Below, piece after piece: positions 43,801-50,869 of a DNA stretch of 55,454 nucleotides. A model generated the notes under the pieces. That model did no database searches, was not told the DNA's origin, and saw only the letters and a list, made by a program, of their open reading frames with translations. The stretch is from contig WYBR01000038.1 in assembly GCA_011525805.1 (NCBI GenBank), forward strand, positions 1 to 55,454, given 5' to 3'. Source of the DNA: Vicinamibacteraceae bacterium. Lineage in GTDB: Bacteria; Planctomycetota; Phycisphaerae; Phycisphaerales; UBA5793. Made by a program: the position numbers and the translations under genes. Each line of letters opens with the position of its first letter. Within the stretch, counting starts at the first letter, position 1.

Positions 43801-45506
43801 CGCAGCGCCGCCTTGGTCGGCTCGATGCGGCGATATTCCTCGCCGATCTCCAGCGAAAACGTCAGCGGGCCGTACGACACGCTCGCGGAGTTGTGGTTCT
43901 GTTCCCAGCGCTTCACGCTCAATTCCATCGGCAGCGCAAGCGTGACGGTGTCGCCGTCGCTCCACGTGCGCTCGAGGCGCGCATAGCCGCCGGGTTGAAC
44001 GTCCCCCGCCGCGCTTCGGCCGTTGACCTTGATGCTCGCCTTCTTCGCCCACGAAGGAATGCGCAGATAGAGCGGAAACGCTACGGGGCGCGCCGAGGAG
44101 ATGGTGAATCGAATCTCCTCCTCGAAGGGGTAGTTCGTCTCCTCGACGATGCGCACCACTTCGCCCTCGCCCGTGCCGACGCGGATGCTAACTTCGCTGG
44201 CGCTGTAGATGGCTGCGCACGCGCCGCTATCCGGCGTGGCGAGCCAGAGGTGCTCGGTCAGGTACGCCCAGCCGTGCGAATGGTTGTGCTGGCAGCAGCG
44301 GTGGCTGATGGGGTTCATGGCGAGCATCGGCCCGCCGTTCTGAAAGCCCGGCGAGTGGCTCATGGAATCGCTCACCACGAGATTCGGGCTGGTGAGGTAG
44401 CGCAGGGCGCGGAAGTCGGGCGTGAACGCCGCGGGAAGGGAGTTGAACGCGACCTCCTCCGTGTGCTCGGCCCAGAAGGGATCGCCCGTGATGGTCAGCA
44501 GCGTCTCGTTGGAGAGCATCTGCTCGACCATGCCGCAGGTCTCGATCGCCTGGCGCGGATCGTCGAAACCGGGCCGACAGTTCTCGTCGCTGCCGAACAT
44601 GCCGCCGGGCACTTGGCCGTACAGGCGTCGCACCGTGTCGAAGTTGTCGTAGGCGGCTTGAAGGTGCCGCGGGTCGCGCGACTGGAGCCAGAAGGTCGCC
44701 GGCTCGCCGAAGGCCTGTGCGATGTTGACGTTGTGCCAGTTCGGCAGCGTGCCGGGCATCGTCCAGTCCGCGGTGCGGGCGTGGATGCGCTGCGCGAGAT
44801 CGAGGAGGAATGGCTCGCCGGTGCGGTTGTAAAGCCAGTAGATGCTGAAGAGGTTGTCTCCGCCGCGCATCTTCTGCCAGTAGTGCGTCAGGAGCACTTC
44901 GTCGGGCACCGTCGCCTGGTAGCGGAAGTAGCGGGTCATGAGGTCGATGACGCGCTGATCGCCGGTGTACTCGTAGTACGACTGGAGGCAGAAGAGCATG
45001 ATCATGTTGGCCCAGAAGTCCTGCGAGCCGTCATCCTCGAAGAAGCGCACGGGTCCGAAGTTTCCGTCGGAGCGCCGGCTGCGCAGGGCGGCTTCGATCC
45101 AGGTGCGGGTCTCGGCGATCATCGCCTCGTCGCCAAGGAGGTAGCCGATGTTGCCGTAGCCCTTGAGCCAGTAGGGGACCTCCTCCCAGCCCCACTCGCC
45201 GACGCCGTCGGGCGCGAGCCAGGCGTTGCCCTCCTTTTCGAGCCAGGGGCTGAGTTCGCCGAGGTGGCCGGTGACGCCGCGGGCCTGAAGTTCGAGGCAG
45301 CGCCGCAGCCAGCCGCGCGCCTTGACCGAGCCGACGGGCAACTTGATGAACGCGCTGGGCGCGAGCGGCGCGCGATTCGAGACGTAGTGCGCGTTGGCGA
45401 CACCATCAGGCGGGCTCTGGATGTTCTCGACGCGAACCGTCTGCATCGCGCACCCTCCCGCGACAACGAGCATCACGAGCATCATCATGGCCGCCGCATG
45501 GTTCAT
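40806..45506 (-). CDS. GH127 beta-L-arabinofuranosidase / GH2 fusion lipoprotein
   Basis: 1566 residues, secreted and lipidated (lipobox VAGGC, Cys19). Residues about 45-680 are a DUF1680/GH127 domain. The Zn-binding/catalytic set of the family is visible: E322 and C324 in IETCG, and C404-C405 in HRCCQHNH. About 695-835 is a discoidin-like (F5/8 C/CBM32-like) domain. About 850-1430 is GH2 with sandwich domains and TIM barrel: acid/base E1257 in PFNEGWG and nucleophile E1318 in VLGEFGG. The last ~120 residues form a further beta-sandwich. The ATG at 45506 has GGGGAGG upstream. First gene of the furanose operon. The bifunctional role is inferred from intact catalytic residues. Confidence 0.9.
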   Translation of the reverse strand: MNHAAAMMMLVMLVVAGGCAMQTVRVENIQSPPDGVANAHYVSNRAPLAPSAFIKLPVGSVKARGWLRRCLELQARGVTGHLGELSPWLEKEGNAWLAPDGVGEWGWEEVPYWLKGYGNIGYLLGDEAMIAETRTWIEAALRSRRSDGNFGPVRFFEDDGSQDFWANMIMLFCLQSYYEYTGDQRVIDLMTRYFRYQATVPDEVLLTHYWQKMRGGDNLFSIYWLYNRTGEPFLLDLAQRIHARTADWTMPGTLPNWHNVNIAQAFGEPATFWLQSRDPRHLQAAYDNFDTVRRLYGQVPGGMFGSDENCRPGFDDPRQAIETCGMVEQMLSNETLLTITGDPFWAEHTEEVAFNSLPAAFTPDFRALRYLTSPNLVVSDSMSHSPGFQNGGPMLAMNPISHRCCQHNHSHGWAYLTEHLWLATPDSGACAAIYSASEVSIRVGTGEGEVVRIVEETNYPFEEEIRFTISSARPVAFPLYLRIPSWAKKASIKVNGRSAAGDVQPGGYARLERTWSDGDTVTLALPMELSVKRWEQNHNSASVSYGPLTFSLEIGEEYRRIEPTKAALRDAKWREDVDTEKWPAFEIHPTTPWNYALVLSGDVAKDFRIERRPWPKDDFPFTQQAAPIRLIAKGRRVPEWTLDQYGLCGLLQDSPVKTNEPIEEITLVPMGGARLRISAFPVAGDGPDAHAWQPPAKPKKLYEARASHCWDSDSTQAIADDLEPNDSNDHTIPRHTFWPRRSTAEWYEAHFDQPRTVDHVKVYWFDDRAINGQCRNPQSWRLLYREGDRWTPVEGAGAYGVERDGYNEVFFRPVATRAMRIEVQLRENYSAGVLEWRIGGGEGSALKTRWTEEALRGTPLPEYPRPQMRREQWTNLNGMWQYAITSRDAGEPAHWDGEIRVPFPIESHLSGVQKAVSPDEALWYRRPFEAPRRGRGERVLLHFGAVDWESTVWCNGVRLGEHRGGYDDFTFDITDSLHTENPQWITVRAWDPTDAGDQPRGKQVLEPQGIFYTAVTGIWQTVWLEVVPESSIRHVIMEPRFGESALRLTVESNAPLPVEASVFDSGELVATAKGRTGEPLVIRIHNPKLWWPEAPFLYDLHIKAGRDEVQSYFGMREVSIGPDADGFNRILLNGKPVFMFGPLDQGWWPDGLYTAPTDAALRYDVEMTRAMGFNTARKHVKVEPDRWYYWADRLGLLVWQDMPSLSARGQNHFVAPGAPTDAALSAEARAQFRNELRATVELRRNHPSIIAWVPFNEGWGQHDTNEILAWVKQLDPTRLVDGPSGWEDRGAGDLKDLHQYPGPGMFPPMPDRVSVLGEFGGLGLPVAGHLWQRDRNWGYRNLSDREQLARDYESLITDLRLLIGQGLAAAIYTQTTDVEGEVNGLMTYDRAISKIDVERLAAIHRRVYEPPPVVREVVATSQRAAQTWRYTLSEPSGDWTAEGYDDASWNEGPGGFGTSMTPGAVVGTEWSGSEIWIRREFDLASEEAGDESLMLCIHHDEDAEVYLNGTLAAAFKDYTTGYRHLPLSAEGRAALRAGRNVIAIRCRQTRGGQFIDAGLVRIEERR

Positions 45507-45703
45507 GTGAGCCTCCCCGACGAGAGCGATGGGGCGGCGCCGCAATGCACGGGCCGCCGCGGGGTCATTCTATCAGCGGGCAAGCCGGGACTGGTGGTAC
45601 AGGCCGTCGAGGGGTGTAGTCCAAGATTGTGGCACTTACGATGCACGGTTTGACGGCGCGTCATTCGGGATCATGGTCGGCGAGCAGCCGGCGACAGCCG
45701 GTT

Positions 45704-46005
45704 GCCTTTCGAGCCCCAGCGGGGCCGGCGAATGGAGCCACGGGTGCAGCGAAGCGCAGCGAGCGGAACCCGTGGCAGAGAGCGCCCCGATTCGGTCTCT
45801 CGCCCCGGGAGGGGCGATGGAAGTGTGCGATGAGCAAGTGTGCGATCTATCCAAGCGTCGCTCGCCAAAGAACGTCTCACGCCTCCGCCGACCCTTCGGG
45901 GCGGTGAGATTCCCGCTCGCCGCTGACCACGGGTTCCGCTCGCCAGGCTGCGCCTCGGCTCGCTGCACCCGTGGTTCCGCTCGCGCGCCCCGCCGGGGCG
46001 AAAGC
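45704..46005. repeat. 300-base nested palindromic repeat
   Basis: GCCACGGGT at 45737-45745 pairs with ACCCGTGGC at 45768-45776. A second hairpin has ACCACGGGT at 45926-45934 and ACCCGTGGT at 45967-45975. These two units are inverted copies of each other (CACGGGTGCAGCGA against its complement). Outer arms GCCTTTCG...GCCCCAGCGGGGC at 45704-45725 match in inverted orientation GCCCCGCCGGGGCGAAAGC ending at 46005. Smaller stems lie in the middle (CGCCCCGGGAGGGGCG). The 754-base gap 45507-46260 has no convincing gene. Confidence 0.7.
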
Positions 46006-46260
46006 CGCGCGCGAAGTGGAATGCATGATCGCCGCAACTCGTCTGCCGCCTCGGACGTCGCATGTGCCGCAGTCCTGGACGACACCCGCCGTCGAGCGTG
46101 CGCGAACGATCGCAGATCACGATCCTGTGCGAATCGCGGCTCATTGCATGAGTCGGCTGAGCGTCTGCGTCGAGCCGCGCACGTCTCACGCCCTGCGGTT
46201 CGAATACCATCGGGCTGCCTGCGAATCGCTTCTTTCCCCGCGCCGGAGGAGGGAGACTCG

Positions 46261-46944
46261 ATGACCGCGGATATGCAGAGCGCCATCGGCCGCCTCGATA
46301 AGCGCCGCGTCCAAGGGTCCGGACGCGTCCTGGCGATCATCTTCTGCGCCATGGTTCTCGGCGCGGGCGCGATGTTCATTTGGGTGGGCGGGCGCGGCGT
46401 CGTCAACCAGCACCTCGTCATCACCTCTCGAACCGGAGGCACGTTCCAACCGACCGCTTCGAGCACGACGGTCTACACCGGTCTCGCCGCCGTTCGGGTC
46501 GGCTCGGGAATGATCGCCGCTGGTCTGCTGCTTGCCTCGTGGGGGATGGCGTGGGCGGCGTCCGTGGTCAAGGTCTGGCGCCTCGGCGACACGGCGTATC
46601 GGCCCCGGCGCATTCTCTGGTGGCTCTCCCTGGTGGTGTTGGTGATGACCTTCCTTCTCCTGCTGCCGCCGTGGGTCGGCTTCGGCCTCGGCACTTGGCT
46701 GGCCGTGATTGCAGCGCTCGTGCTGCTGGGAGTGCAACGGCGGGCGAACATGGCCCGGAACGTCGGCCGAGCGCTCTTCATCGCCGCCGTTGCGGTCGCG
46801 CTCTTCGCCGGACCATTGAGATGGTCGGAGGTGGGCGGCCTGCTGCTCTTCGGCGGCGTCTTCGCCCACCTCTTCACCCTGCGCTTTCCGCAAAGCGCCT
46901 CATGGACAGCGATCGCCGCAGCGCACGCTCCAGCGCGGCCCTGA
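46261..46944 (+). CDS. Uncharacterised multi-helix membrane protein
   Basis: 227 residues with about six hydrophobic helices (near 24-45, 75-100, 115-135, 137-152, 163-180 and 185-205). No family recognised and no charged catalytic motif. The ATG at 46261 follows GGAGGAGGGAGA, a strong ribosome site; the upstream-open frame crosses the palindromic repeat and is not coding. It stands alone, convergent with the Fur-family gene across about 150 bases. Confidence 0.65.
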   Translation: MTADMQSAIGRLDKRRVQGSGRVLAIIFCAMVLGAGAMFIWVGGRGVVNQHLVITSRTGGTFQPTASSTTVYTGLAAVRVGSGMIAAGLLLASWGMAWAASVVKVWRLGDTAYRPRRILWWLSLVVLVMTFLLLLPPWVGFGLGTWLAVIAALVLLGVQRRANMARNVGRALFIAAVAVALFAGPLRWSEVGGLLLFGGVFAHLFTLRFPQSASWTAIAAAHAPARP

Positions 46945-47096
46945 CTACGTCAAATCCACGTCGCGAATCCTGAACTCCACGGGGCGCTCACTAAGACCCG
47001 CTCAACCCGCCCGCAACCGCGTGTGGTTGCCGGCTCGACTCTGTCGCGGACCGACTGCCGCTCGCCGCAGATCGATCCACGCCGGAGTCGCGCCTT

Positions 47097-47594
47097 TCAG
47101 GACTCGACCGCGGACGCATGTCCCGCAAGCGGCGGCGGCGCGGCGCCGCATCTTCCGTTCGTGGGCGGTCGAGCGGCGGCCAGCCTTCCGTGCAGGTGGA
47201 GTGAGACGCGGTCGATGCGCACGCCCAGGCGCTCCTCGACGTCGCGCAGCAGGTCTTCGGGAAGGCGGGCGAGGAGGCGTTCGCTCAGGTCGCGCGGGAC
47301 GTCGTGAATCTCTCCCGTGTCATCATTCAGCAGGTGGAGGTGCGGTTCGAGTTCGGCGTCGTAGCGAGCGCAGCCGCAGTTGAAGGTCAGTTTGCGGCAC
47401 AGCCCGGCTTCGCACAGGGCTTCGAGGGTGTTGTAGACCGTGGCCAGGCTCAGGCCGTCGCACTCTCCGCGAACCTGCTCGAAGAGTTCCTCGGCCGTGG
47501 GATGGCTCATGCTCGCCTTGAGGCGTTCGTAGATCGCCACCCGCTGCCGGGTGCAGCGCAAGCCATGGTCCGCAAAGAGTCTCCGAGCGCCCAT
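47097..47594 (-). CDS. Fur-family metal-dependent regulator
   Basis: 165 residues. The N-terminal winged helix (about 5-85) shows LRCTRQRVAIYERLKASMSHPTAEE-type sequence and LSLATVYNTLEALCEAGL, diagnostic for Fur/PerR. The metal site EPHLHLLNDDTGEIHDV retains the H-x-H and acidic residues. The ICxxC and second CxxC structural-zinc motifs are missing. The last ~25 residues are Pro/Ala-rich. Start ATG 47594 or GTG 47597; no clear ribosome site. Whether it senses iron, manganese or peroxide cannot be told. A Fur-box-like site lies 39 kb away at 8544-8564. Confidence 0.88.
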   Translation of the reverse strand: MGARRLFADHGLRCTRQRVAIYERLKASMSHPTAEELFEQVRGECDGLSLATVYNTLEALCEAGLCRKLTFNCGCARYDAELEPHLHLLNDDTGEIHDVPRDLSERLLARLPEDLLRDVEERLGVRIDRVSLHLHGRLAAARPPTNGRCGAAPPPLAGHASAVES

Positions 47595-47691
47595 CACCAG
47601 ATGTTACGGCGTTGTGAACCTTCGAGCCATTCGGTCGTTGTCCGGCAGACGCTCCCCTCGAGCGGGCCGGCGGCGAGCGACCGAGTCCTGT

Positions 47692-48078
47692 TCAGTGCGA
47701 CGCCAGCGACTGGTAGAGCATCAGCGCATTGCCATCGGGGTCGTAAAACGTCGCGAGGCGGACCATGCCGGGGTACTCTCGCGTCGGGCCGTCGAAGCGG
47801 ACCTTGCGGCTTTCGAGCAGGCCGCGCGCCGCGTCGATGTCCTTGACGCCGAAGGTCGGCACCGGTCCGCCGCCGGTCTTGACCTTCTCGACCTGCGAGA
47901 GTCCGACGTTGACGCGCCCACCCTCGACGGGGCTTTGCAATTCGCACCAGCCGATCTCATCGACGGTGTAGAGGTGGGTGAAGCCCAGGACGTCGCTGTA
48001 CCAGTCGATGGACTTCTTGAGGTTCGAGACGTCGAAGGCGATGGTGAGTCCGCCGTCGTAGTTGAGGGATGAAGCCAT
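47692..48078 (-). CDS. VOC-family (glyoxalase/dioxygenase-like) protein
   Basis: 128 residues, one vicinal-oxygen-chelate module with two beta-alpha-beta-beta-beta units: IAFDVSNLKKSIDWYSDVLGF and then PVPTFGVKDIDAARGLLESRKV with FYDPDGNALMLYQ. The usual metal ligands are only partly apparent (Glu in CELQSP; the first-strand His is replaced). Activity could be detoxification or binding. AAGGAGAG lies before the ATG at 48078. It diverges from the HxlR-type gene with an inverted repeat between them, so regulation by that protein is likely. Confidence 0.85.
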   Translation of the reverse strand: MASSLNYDGGLTIAFDVSNLKKSIDWYSDVLGFTHLYTVDEIGWCELQSPVEGGRVNVGLSQVEKVKTGGGPVPTFGVKDIDAARGLLESRKVRFDGPTREYPGMVRLATFYDPDGNALMLYQSLASH

Positions 48079-48120
48079 GTGTTCTCTCCTTGTGCCGGTC
48101 GTCCGGCGGTTGTTTCACGG

Positions 48121-48137
48121 AGTATAGATACTATACT
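48121..48137. promoter_or_regulatory. Candidate HxlR operator
   Basis: AGTATAG at 48121-48127 and CTATACT at 48131-48137 form a perfect 7 bp inverted repeat with a 3-base centre, in a locally AT-rich patch. It lies 43 bases upstream of the VOC start and between divergent genes. HxlR/YodB-type regulators bind this sort of TACT...AGTA dyad. Confidence 0.6.
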
Positions 48138-48309
48138 TTGTGAGTCAAGCGGCCAGGCTCGGACGGATCGGAGGCAGCGCGTGGCAACGGGGGTCGAGGG
48201 CCTCCAACCGGACCGGGCCCCCGCGGCCGTTCCGCGGCGCGCGTTCCTCCTCGCCATCGTCTCGCTTGCGCTCGCGCCGCTGACCGCAGGAGAAAGGACG
48301 CTCCCCGCG

Positions 48310-48846
48310 ATGGACCGCATTGACCGCCTCACCGCCCTCTTTCACCGCCGCTGGGCCTGCCCCGCCTTAGCGCAACTCCATCGCGATCAGGGCGCCAAGT
48401 TCATCACCCTCGTCAACGCCCTCGGCGCCAGCGCCGGGGCCATGCGACAGACCATCGATGAACTCATCGACCTCGGCTGGGTGCGCCGCAATCCCGGCTA
48501 CGGCCACCCGCTGCGGCCCGAGTACATCCTCACCCGCCGCGGCGAGCGCCTCGCCCCCGCCTGCGACCGACTCGACCGGGCGATGCGATCGATTGCCGTG
48601 CAGGACATCGCGCTGCGCAAGTGGTCGATGCCGACGCTCTACGTTGTGGGCGAAGGGCCGACGCGATTCTGCCGCGTGGTCGAGGCGCTGCCGGGCATCA
48701 CGGACCGCGCGGTTTCCCTGGCGCTCAAGGACCTCGCCTCGGCGGAGATGATCACGCGCCGCGTACTCGATGGCCCGCCTCCGGGCAGCGCCTACGGCGC
48801 AGCGCCTCCCGGCGCGAGGCTGTTGCCGATTCTCGACGCCATCTGA
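48310..48846 (+). CDS. HxlR-type winged-helix regulator
   Basis: 178 residues from ATG 48310. RIDRLTALFHRRWACPALAQL followed by FITLVNALGASAGAMRQTIDELIDLGWV and a wing RPEYILTRRGERL fits the HxlR family, and a second related winged-helix-like repeat follows (RKWSMPTLYVVGEGPTRFCRVVEALPGITDRAVSLALKDL). This makes it a tandem-HTH form, longer than the usual 110-130. A GTG at 48181 preceded by GGAGG is an alternative start but would add a hydrophobic leader. Its last 55 bases overlap the convergent radical SAM gene. Confidence 0.72.
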   Translation: MDRIDRLTALFHRRWACPALAQLHRDQGAKFITLVNALGASAGAMRQTIDELIDLGWVRRNPGYGHPLRPEYILTRRGERLAPACDRLDRAMRSIAVQDIALRKWSMPTLYVVGEGPTRFCRVVEALPGITDRAVSLALKDLASAEMITRRVLDGPPPGSAYGAAPPGARLLPILDAI

Positions 48847-50558
48847 GCCAGCGCCGAGTCGTTGTGTTCGTAGAACGTCGCCGGCTCCATCGTCCAGCCG
48901 CGGCTCAGGCGGTTCTCTTCGCGGCGGAGCATCGAGAGAAGGTAACGGCCCACCAGGGGCGCCGCGAGGCGCGTCCGCCAGCCGAACTCCCGCTTCAGAT
49001 CCCCAAGAAGACGGCTGATGCGCTCGGCGAGTCGGGCGTTGGTGCGCTTGAAGTGCTGCCGCGCCGCCCACAGCGCGCCCGCGTACGTCACCGCGAGATC
49101 GCGGGATTCCCATCTGAAGCGCTCGCGAATCCGCGCATCGGCGCAGTCCTTGTATCGCCGCCAGCCCTGGAGCACGGTGCGCGCGATGCGCACCACGCTC
49201 GGCCCGTTCACCGCAAAGTCCCGCTCAAAGGCCCGAACCAGCAGCCCCCCCTCGACCCCCGGCGGCAGGTGCGCATGCCGGTAGTTGAAGCGCAACTGCC
49301 CGTGAATGTCCGCCTCCTCGTACTCTCCGCGCGGCAGCATCGTGCCGTTCTTCTGGTGCTCGCGGTACAGCGGCGTGCCCGGGATCGGCGTGTAGAGCAT
49401 GAACTGGTGAAACTCGGTGTCGTGCTCCACGGCGTAGTCGATTGCCTCGTCGATGTTGTCGAGCGTGTGGTTCTCCATCCCGATGATGCTCGATCCCAGC
49501 ACCCGAATGCCGTGCGACTGGAGCGTGCGGACGAGCGCGCGGGTGTCGGCGTCGCGGAGTTTGGTGTAGGCGGCATCCTTGCCTTCGAGTCCCATCCAGA
49601 CCCAGGAGATGCCCAGCCCGACGATCTGCTCAATCTCATACGCGCGCAGGATGTTGGCGGAGGCGAAGATGTACAGCGACCACGCCTTGCCGTGCTCGCG
49701 CATGAGTTCGAGCAGGCGCAGCGCCCGCTTGCGATGCAGAAGGAAGTTCTCATCCATAACGAAGAAGGACCGGACGGCCAGGTCGCGCTCCAGCCCGCAC
49801 ATCACTTCGAAGAGTTCATCGCCGGTCTGGTAGAAGTGGATGCACGCCCCCTTGCCGCCGAACATCGCCGAGGTCGCGCAGAAGTTGCATCCCAGCGGGC
49901 AGCCGACCGAGGGGATCAGCGCCGCCGCGACGTCTCCCGGCTTCTCGGTCAGGTTGATGCCCATCGTCCGCGAGGAGAATCCGGAGAGAACGCGCGGGTG
50001 AACGATCGGGCGGTCGGTCGCTTCGCCGAGATAGCGGCGCATCCACTCGACCCCTTCGCCGCGGACGATGTGGTCCGCATCGACGATCTCGTCGAGGTCG
50101 GGATAGTTGGCGACGTGCCCGCCCACGACGATCGTCGCCTGCGGCTGGTGCTCGCGGATGAGGTCGCACATGTGCCGCACCTTGGCGAGGTTGGGGATGA
50201 TCGCCCCCAGCCCGACGATGTCGTAGCGCTGCGAGCGCAGTTCCTCGATGAAGCGCTCGCGCGTGGGGAAGTCGAGCAAGGTGCAGGGGGCTTCGATGTT
50301 GGCCTGGATGAGCATCAGTCCCCACGACCGGTGAAACATGCGCAGCGAGAACGACCGCTGCACGCGCGTCACCTGGTTGTGGTAGAGTTCCATCGGGTTG
50401 AGGCGCCGGCTGCCGTACTCGTCGTCGCAGGCGTAAGGGCCGAAGACGCTCGAAAGCAGGACGCGGCTCCGCGAGCCGTGCGGGTGACGGGGAAACGCGT
50501 GTGGCGGCTGGTGGAGGAGGGGCGCGGCGGCGGGAGCGGCGGGGAGAGCGATGGTCAT
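48792..50558 (-). CDS. B12-binding-domain radical SAM protein
   Basis: 588 residues. The N-terminal part (about 35-200) resembles a cobalamin-binding Rossmann domain (LMLIQANIEAPCTL, DIVGLGAII, ATIVVGGHVANY). The radical SAM core follows with the cluster motif CPLGCNFCATS (C-x3-C-x2-C), ENFLLHRKRALRLL, WMGLEGKD and SSIIGMENHTLDNIDEAI, as in BchE/HpnP/class B methylases. The last ~120 residues are helical. The reaction is unknown; methylation or rearrangement of a lipid or cofactor are options. The ATG at 50558 is the first plausible start; an AAGG lies upstream. No pathway gene is adjacent. Confidence 0.88.
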   Translation of the reverse strand: MTIALPAAPAAAPLLHQPPHAFPRHPHGSRSRVLLSSVFGPYACDDEYGSRRLNPMELYHNQVTRVQRSFSLRMFHRSWGLMLIQANIEAPCTLLDFPTRERFIEELRSQRYDIVGLGAIIPNLAKVRHMCDLIREHQPQATIVVGGHVANYPDLDEIVDADHIVRGEGVEWMRRYLGEATDRPIVHPRVLSGFSSRTMGINLTEKPGDVAAALIPSVGCPLGCNFCATSAMFGGKGACIHFYQTGDELFEVMCGLERDLAVRSFFVMDENFLLHRKRALRLLELMREHGKAWSLYIFASANILRAYEIEQIVGLGISWVWMGLEGKDAAYTKLRDADTRALVRTLQSHGIRVLGSSIIGMENHTLDNIDEAIDYAVEHDTEFHQFMLYTPIPGTPLYREHQKNGTMLPRGEYEEADIHGQLRFNYRHAHLPPGVEGGLLVRAFERDFAVNGPSVVRIARTVLQGWRRYKDCADARIRERFRWESRDLAVTYAGALWAARQHFKRTNARLAERISRLLGDLKREFGWRTRLAAPLVGRYLLSMLRREENRLSRGWTMEPATFYEHNDSALAQMASRIGNSLAPGGAAP

Positions 50559-50673
50559 CAGTGATTCGCCTTGTGGTTCGCCGCCCTTTGCGCATCGAAC
50601 CGGAAAGAGGGGATCAGCACGGAGCGCGCCAGCGGCCGCGTTGGCCGATTCGACGGAGAAGGCGGCTTGGCGG

Positions 50674-50703
50674 GTTGAACAAGACAATTCTATCCCGTTC
50701 AAC
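50674..50703. promoter_or_regulatory. Inverted repeat upstream of radical SAM gene
   Basis: GTTGAAC at 50674-50680 and GTTCAAC at 50697-50703 form a 7 bp inverted repeat around an AT-rich 16-base centre. It lies about 115 bases upstream of the radical SAM start. Function as operator is a guess. The 311-base gap 50559-50869 holds no gene. Confidence 0.3.
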
Positions 50704-50773
50704 ACGCCGAGGCGCCGCACACACGTTCAATCCTTGGCGGCGCGAGCGCCGAGCGAATTGAAAGGAGACTGTT

Positions 50774-50800
50774 GGGCAGGAGAGCCGACGCCTCCTGCCC
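50774..50800 (-). terminator. Candidate terminator hairpin after HAF gene
   Basis: GGGCAGGAG at 50774-50782 pairs with CTCCTGCCC at 50792-50800 (9 bp, 9-base loop). On the minus strand it is followed by a pyrimidine-rich stretch (TCTCCTTTC). It lies about 70 bases beyond the HAF-protein stop at 50870. Confidence 0.45.
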
Positions 50801-50819
50801 TTCCCTCGCCTACTGCCCC

Positions 50820-50851
50820 GTGCCAAGTGCCAAGTGCCCGTGCCCAGTGCC
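50820..50851. repeat. Short tandem GTGCC repeat
   Basis: GTGCCAA occurs twice in tandem (50820-50833), followed by two GTGCCC and one AGTGCC unit. It is a degenerate 6-7 base tandem repeat just beyond the 3' end of the HAF gene. Confidence 0.6.
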
Positions 50852-50869
50852 GGATGCCTCGCGCCTCTC

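Noticed and set aside
42825-45653. 942-residue plus-strand ORF
   Set aside because: Antisense to the GH127-GH2 gene, whose catalytic residues are intact; high GC produces long shadow frames.
48181-48309. GTG start for the HxlR regulator
   Set aside because: A ribosome site is present, but the extra 43 residues include a hydrophobic stretch unlike HxlR proteins; kept only as an alternative.
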